From Ryuthela nishihirai (taxonomy: Eukaryota > Arthropoda > Arachnida > Araneae > Heptathelidae): 64,000 nt of DNA. The stretch spans positions 21,451,283 to 21,515,282 of the forward strand of contig JAWZYU010000017.1 in the NCBI GenBank assembly GCA_038380435.1, in the 5' to 3' direction. A model generated the notes under the pieces. That model did not search any database. It saw only the letters and a program-made list of their open reading frames with translations, and was not told the DNA's origin. Below are positions 59,501-64,000 of this stretch, one piece after another. Both the position numbers and the translations under genes were made by a program. How positions within the stretch are numbered: position 1 is the first letter of the stretch; the number at the start of each line of letters is the position of its first letter.

Positions 59501-62500
59501 ACTATTTAAGTACATCATAAATTTGGTTCATTGGCCTTCTGTTATAGGAGGTGTTGATTCAAGTCCTGATAAGGCATATCCAACAGCATAGAAAATCCTA
59601 TAAAAGAACACCTTCCATTGAAAACCAATAAATTACCGTACAGCACACCAGTAAAAACTATCCATCATGATATAAAGTTCTACCACCACCAATGCTATGG
59701 ATTTCAACAATAGCTGAAGCCAAACTAATGTAGAAACTAGAAGAATAGCTTATCATCTTTTATGAATGGAATGCTCATTTTCAATGGACAAATTTCATAC
59801 GTTTACAAATTACACAACACAAAGGTGCCTTCTGTAGATGTGTTTAATGTCTTGTATACAGTGTCATTACAGATTAGTTGAGCAAAAAGAGACATGACTA
59901 ACTCCAAAAAATGAAACTATATGAATTTAACATTCACTTTCAAAGCTGCCCCACATCATCAAGTTTCATTCTTGTTAGTATAGAGGATGCTGCATCATAT
60001 TTGCCGACAGGGATAGAGGGAGACAGGACTCTGCAGTTAGTAGCCATGGAGGTTTACAGTGGGTCAGAGCATGCACAGTGTTGTCTGTGTTTTTATGAAA
60101 CAAAATTGAGCACAACTATGTTCAAATGAAGTACTGCAAGACCCTCATAATGAAACATCATTACTGCTTGGTACAAGCAGTTTACTGACATGTAATGTGT
60201 TGTACACAGAACAGGGATGCCCCTGTATCTCAGATGAGGTAATGGAAACTATGAAACAGGTGTTCCAAAGAAGCCCTTGAAGATCAGTGGCATGTGCTAG
60301 TTGAGAACTGAATATCCCACAGTTTGCTGTATGAAGATTTTACACTAAAGACTTTCAATCAGGCCATACAAGTGGCAATTGCTGCAAGCATTGTGCAAAG
60401 GGGACAAATAAAAATTATATCTGTTTTGCAAAGACATAGCTACCAGAATGGAAAATGACAATGAATTCCTCAATAAGATAGTGTTTAGTGATTAGGCCAC
60501 ATTCCATTTGAGTGGTAAAGTCAATCATCAGAGTTGGGTTGTTTTACCTCTGAATGGCAGTTTTTTGTACACATTGGTCTAAATGGTCAGATCACAAGGA
60601 CTCCAAAGGCCCAGAGAAGGTTGAGGGAGGGAACCCACTAGAACAGCTGTTAGCCTCCTGTCAAGGACATCCAGTGTATTCTTTAACATGCACAGGGTAT
60701 GACTCTGCACATGGAGCCATAGCTTAACATCCCATTCAATGGACAGCAGCCTTTCCAAGCTCATTAGTGTCTCCTACTGATTGAGGGCAGGGTAAGGAGT
60801 TTTGCAGAGATAAATCTCAATGCTGTCCCAGCTGGGACTCGTACCTAAGAACTGCCAATTACAAGCCTGACACACTAACAAATGCACCACCTCTGCCCCT
60901 TAATTATTAGAATGTGGTGACAGGGCACCCATGCAAGAATGTGCAACCTGAACAAGATATGCTGAAATTGAATCTGTTTTGTGCAATAGGTGCAACTAAG
61001 GTGTATGGCCCTTACACTTCAGGATTAATAGCTTTCGTGAGGCCACTCTCACAGGTATGGTGTATCTGAATATGCTTCAGATTTTCCTGATGCCACAGCT
61101 GCAAGTGGATATGAACAGAGACTTCATTTTTCAGCAAGATGGCACACCTGCACACTACCACAGGGGAGTCCAATGTTTTCTTTCTCAGGAGGTGCCTCTT
61201 TAGATTGGTTGAAGTGGGCCAATTTGCAGGATCAGCATCGTCAGACTTCGTCACTTGATTTCTGTCTATAGGCTTATGTGAAGGACAATGTCTGCATCTC
61301 CCCACTTCCCATCACCTTATATGAGTTACATGCAATGATCGGAAATGCAGTGAAAAAAGTGGATACAGATGGGATATCTGTCGATTGACAAAAGGCAGCC
61401 ACATTGAACATTTGTGATTGAAACATGAAGTTATATTGCATTATAGGGAACTTACTGTTCACAAGTTATTAAAATCTCTTTTTGCTTAACTAATTTGTAA
61501 TGACCCAGTATAATTAATATAATTCATTAATCCTTATAATGTGCAAGTTATGGTCCACCCTAATGTATACATAATGCAAACGAATTCACTCGTCACTACA
61601 GAAAATGCCTCTCCAGGGGATATTACAGGCATGGTCGCACTGTACATGACAGTAGTAGACAGTGCAAGGCATAAGTGATAACACTTATGGACTGGCACAC
61701 AACATTTATTGCAGAAATGGTGGCAGTTTTAGTCTGGGGTATGACCTTCACAGGAGCATATTCTGTATACTATCACATTTACAGGATGTAGGGGTGTTTA
61801 GATATTGAATATTTGTCTCAGGGGCATAAACACTTGAGGCCTCATAATTTGACTACAGTCATGGCTGTGATTAACCATCCCATCAAGCCCTAGAAGTGTT
61901 CAGTGAGTGAGATCAGGTAACCTAGATATATAATATAACTATATATGAACCTAGGTACAATGGCAGTATATCCACTGGTTAGAGAGGGTCAGATGGTAGC
62001 AAGTGCGTGGAAATGCACATTGTTATATTAGTATATTGACCCCCCCCCCCCCCCCAGATACACAATGGAGGTATGCTCTTGTCTCTAGTCAATGTGACAT
62101 AGATACACAAAATATGATGCTTGATATCTGGGGTTTGCTGTGACTGGATGCTGAACCCTCCTCACACATTTGCTGTCTCTTTAAACTGAGATATGAAGCT
62201 GACTTAGATTTAACCAGAGCAGCTCAATGTGTTTTCCAGTAGGTCATTCAATTCACACTGAGTCACATCTAAAACATGGAGAATTCAGAAAGATATTTTT
62301 GCTTATGCAAACATTAAACCCCCTTTATTAGACTATGACTGAAAACTAATAAAAGAAACTGTCATTCATTAAAGGAATTCATATCAACAACACACCAGAT
62401 TATAGGATCATTGGAATAAGTCTTCTAGAGCTTCTAGGTTATCTCTGTACTTCATAAAAAAAAAATTAAAACGAAGTTAAATCAGCAGCTGTGTGATGTT

Positions 62501-63422
62501 ATCCATGTACTAGCAGGTGGTCAGAGTCCTTTGAGGAACACCAGAGGTGCCTAACTTTATGGCACCCCTTACCACAATGCCATGTCGATGTGGTATGGCT
62601 CCCCTACATGCAGAGTAGGGGGCCCTTTCACCAGCTGACCTGATTGACAGCTGTTAATTATTGATCCTTTATCAGAAATGAGATTCATGCATGATCCTAA
62701 GAATTGTACACTATAATGCATTCTGAACATTTTACCAGCTAATTGATATGTTGTTCCAACCACTGCTGTGTACTACATTCAATAGATTCTGATAATTTCA
62801 CTCTCAGCAGTGATGTTATTGGGATAGTAAATTGCATATGGACATATGCGGTACTAGCATGACAAGTTTCAAGCAAATCCACTGACTTCTTCTCGGTAAG
62901 GCAATTTCACTGATGAAGTTGTATGAAGCCAAATTGTATAGAAACAATTTAATTTTTGCAACATGTTTGAAATTTATATTTTTCAGTGGGAAACTTAAGG
63001 TTATTTGTTCATATATATGTATTCTGTATGAAAATGAAACAGAGTATGTGAATATTTCTCCAATTATCTTATGGGCTGTATTAAAACCTTTTTTGGACCA
63101 AATGCAGACTACAGTTTTTGGGTTGGACACTACTGGTTAGAACTATTCCATCTGGAGACAAAAGCTGTAAAATCAATAGATTTAAGATAAGTGACTGGTT
63201 GTCAATAATGTACTATTGTAAACTTGACAAATAATAATATATCGTTATTTTTTAATTAGTAAATTTTAATTTGTAATTTTTTTAATTTGTAATAATGTTT
63301 CTTTTGTATGAATTTGGTGTAATAAAATTGATTTCTTGCAGGGTGCTCCATATGTAGAAGTTTTTAGTACACAGAACAAAACATTGTTTTCCAACTGGAG
63401 AATACCATCATGTATCAGAAAA
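56560..63422 (+). CDS. CFAP20DC: CFAP20 domain-containing protein-like, first two coding exons (continues beyond right edge)
   Basis: Exon 56560-56580 encodes MFRHTFQ and exon 63342-63422 encodes GAPYVEVFSTQNKTLFS then NWRIPSCIRK, both phase 0. The joined N-terminus fits the start of the CFAP20-like domain: MF, then a short polar stretch, QG, VE(I/V)FS(A/T)Q, a gap, then W(K/R)I. That is the pattern of vertebrate CFAP20DC (C3orf67). Canonical CFAP20 instead continues with a different strand. CFAP20 itself is an axonemal inner-junction protein; the cellular role of CFAP20DC is poorly known. The intron is 6.8 kb and holds SINE2, a foldback and a transposon relic. Only 34 codons are visible, so the call rests on one short alignment plus good splice sites. 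Confidence 0.7.
56581..57768. other. CFAP20DC-like intron 1, first part
   Basis: AT-rich intron; no repeat or gene supported. Confidence 0.5.
57769..57983 (+). mobile_element. SINE2, full-length, with target duplication
   Basis: Flanked by TAAAGGGAAA (57759-57768 and 57984-57993). The A-box region is GTGTCCGAGTGGTTAGCGCG and the B-box GGTTCAAGCCC at 57823-57833. The standard SINE2 body and tail follow. Confidence 0.95.
57994..59194. other. Intronic; one short hairpin
   Basis: 58383-58419 is a hairpin (CACAGAGAGGTAAGTGT against its complement with a 2-base bulge). CTGGAGGGTTAA at 58530 resembles a piggyBac-like end without a visible partner. Nothing else is supported. Confidence 0.45.
59195..59567. 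repeat. Long inverted repeat (foldback element)
   Basis: Arms about 59195-59336 and 59396-59567 pair over their length with small gaps. Strong blocks are CCAAATTTATGATGT, TCTAATATTATTACTGGTG and TTATCTATAAATATATTTTA. The outer ends contain GATTCAAGTCCTG / GGATTCAAG, similar to a tRNA B-box. Confidence 0.85.
59568..60119. other. Intronic, no gene seen
   Basis: No domain in the 72-codon frame at 59911-60129. Its end overlaps the start of the transposase relic. Confidence 0.4.
60120..61432 (+). pseudogene. IS630/mariner-superfamily transposase relic, split by SINE1
   Basis: Left of the SINE: MENDNEFLNKIVFSD, then HFEW/SGKVNHQS-like sequence (60450-60533). Right of it: CAIGATKVYGPYTSGLIA, then MLQIFLMPQLQVDMNRDFIF, QQDGTPAHYHRGVQCFLSQE, PDFVT-like sequence, LWAYVKDNVCISPLPITLYE and VKKVDTDGISVD, in several frames. 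It has the same general DDE_3 layout as the 54.5-kb relic but is a distinct subfamily. Multiple stops and shifts. Confidence 0.85.
60534..60900 (-). mobile_element. SINE1, full-length, inside the transposase relic
   Basis: The left (3') end is GTTGGGTTGTTTTACCTCTG. The tRNA-like head is at the right, with B-box complement GGGACTCGTACC and A-box complement GCACCACCTCTGCCCC. It separates the two halves of the transposase relic. Confidence 0.9.
61433..63341. other. CFAP20DC-like intron 1, last part
   Basis: AT-rich, with a 16-base C run at 62040-62055. Frames at 62569, 62816 and 62913 lack domains. The region ends in acceptor TTTCTTGCAG. Confidence 0.5.
63342..63422 (+). CDS. CFAP20DC: CFAP20DC-like coding exon 2
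   Basis: 27 codons between acceptor TTTCTTGCAG and donor GTAAGC, phase 0 both sides. It encodes GAPYVEVFSTQNKTLFS and NWRIPSCIRK. Confidence 0.78.
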
Positions 63423-64000
63423 GTAAGCTTCCTAATTCTCAAATGTTCAGTCTTTTGAAGTGATATCTATAATAATAAAAGGAGGTGTGTGTGTGTTTAT
63501 GATTACCATAACTCCTCTGAAAAAAAGGCCAGGAACTTAAATTTTTGACAGAGACTAAGGAGTAGCTTGAAGATGTGCAATCCATAAGTGAAAATATCCA
63601 TAAGCAGATTTGAGGCTATTAAGAAAAGAAAAAAGAAAACTTTTGGGGCTTTTTGGTTGGACCCCAAATAGTTTTGCTACACTATTTTCAGCATTTTTTT
63701 AATCTGTTGCCAAATGTAAAAAACAAAAACTTTGCAATGAGGAAAAATAAAAATTCATGATTTGCATGAGATATGATGCATTATTTTAATAGATGTAAAG
63801 ATAAAAGATAAATTTTTATGTTTATCTGTGAGAGATCTCATTTTTTATGGCATCAAAATGAATGTGACTTATGAGCAGCATAGCCCATTTATTTAAATAC
63901 AATTTCAGTTTGATTTTATGCAGAAATGTTCTTTCAAGAATGATTCTTAAATCCAAAATATTGTCTGGCACGTGAAATTATATGTGCCATTGTTTTAAAA
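63423..64000 (+). other. Intron, possible Helitron-like 5' end
   Basis: TCTATAATAATAAAAGGAGG at 63467, followed by GTGTGTGTGTGTTTATGATT and ATAACTCCTCTGAAAAAAAG. This resembles the start of Helitron-like elements in other animals. It runs toward the window edge and no end is visible. Confidence 0.35.

Noticed and set aside
1..64000. CRISPR array, phage defence system or biosynthetic cluster
   Set aside because: Spliced conserved animal genes, SINEs and LINEs show eukaryotic chromosomal DNA. No short regularly spaced direct repeats with unique spacers and no operon-like gene strings are present.

Overview
The window reads as intron- and transposon-rich chromosomal DNA of an invertebrate animal. 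It is AT-rich, has spliceosomal GT-AG introns with short exons in multi-kilobase introns, tRNA-derived SINEs, and many degraded DNA transposons and non-LTR retrotransposons. The mix of RTE, I-like, mariner, Tc1, pogo and piggyBac-like elements fits an arthropod, possibly a chelicerate; that placement is inference. No prokaryotic operon, CRISPR array or rRNA is visible.

Three conserved host genes can be assembled by hand from exons. (1) Minus strand, exons 22058-22144, 7489-7542, 5452-5555 and 306-421: the 5' half of the mitochondrial NAD-dependent isocitrate dehydrogenase gamma subunit (IDH3G), which runs off the left edge. (2) Minus strand, exons 46904-46919, 42394-42446, 38293-38380 and 29552-29586: a complete 63-residue TMA7 (translation machinery-associated protein 7). 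(3) Plus strand, exons 56560-56580 and 63342-63422: the first two coding exons of a CFAP20DC-like gene, which runs off the right edge. IDH3G and TMA7 are in tandem on the minus strand. TMA7 and the CFAP20DC-like gene are divergent, about 9.6 kb apart. A perfect NRF1-type palindrome lies about 270 bp upstream of the TMA7 start.

Almost everything else is repeats. Region by region: 0.98-3.1 kb and 13.3-20.7 kb hold two opposite copies of one unclassified repeat (repeat A) with an internal ~88-bp tandem array. The second copy carries later insertions, namely a 3.2-kb RTE retrotransposon with a clean 9-bp target duplication, a 1.34-kb Tc1-like element, a SINE1, and a 408-bp tRNA-related insertion with an inverted repeat. 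8-11.7 kb is a mosaic of piggyBac-like TTAA elements, SINE1, SINE2 and a dispersed ~125-bp repeat. 22.1-29.5 kb holds SINE fragments, a hAT MITE and an RTE fragment. 30.44-33.98 kb is a mariner split by a 5'-truncated I-like LINE and then altered by a perfect 519-bp direct duplication. 35.2-36.3 kb is a pogo/Tigger-like element. 44.5-45 kb is a third ~88-bp array and 45.5-46.5 kb a Tc1-like relic. 49.5-51.2 kb is a ~140-bp tandem array. 52.8-53.2 kb holds two adjacent foldbacks. 54.5-55.9 kb and 60.1-61.4 kb are decayed IS630/mariner-superfamily transposases, the latter split by SINE1. A long inverted repeat sits at 59.2-59.6 kb.

I did not find an obviously new multi-gene system. The strongest unusual signals are: the apparent 3'-tail sharing between SINE2 and the resident RTE element, which would make them a SINE/LINE partner pair; the paired foldbacks with matching loops but different arms; the recurrent ~88-bp tandem unit in separate loci; the strand-biased poly(C) runs; the GC-AG first intron of IDH3G; and the nested insertions whose target duplications give a relative chronology.
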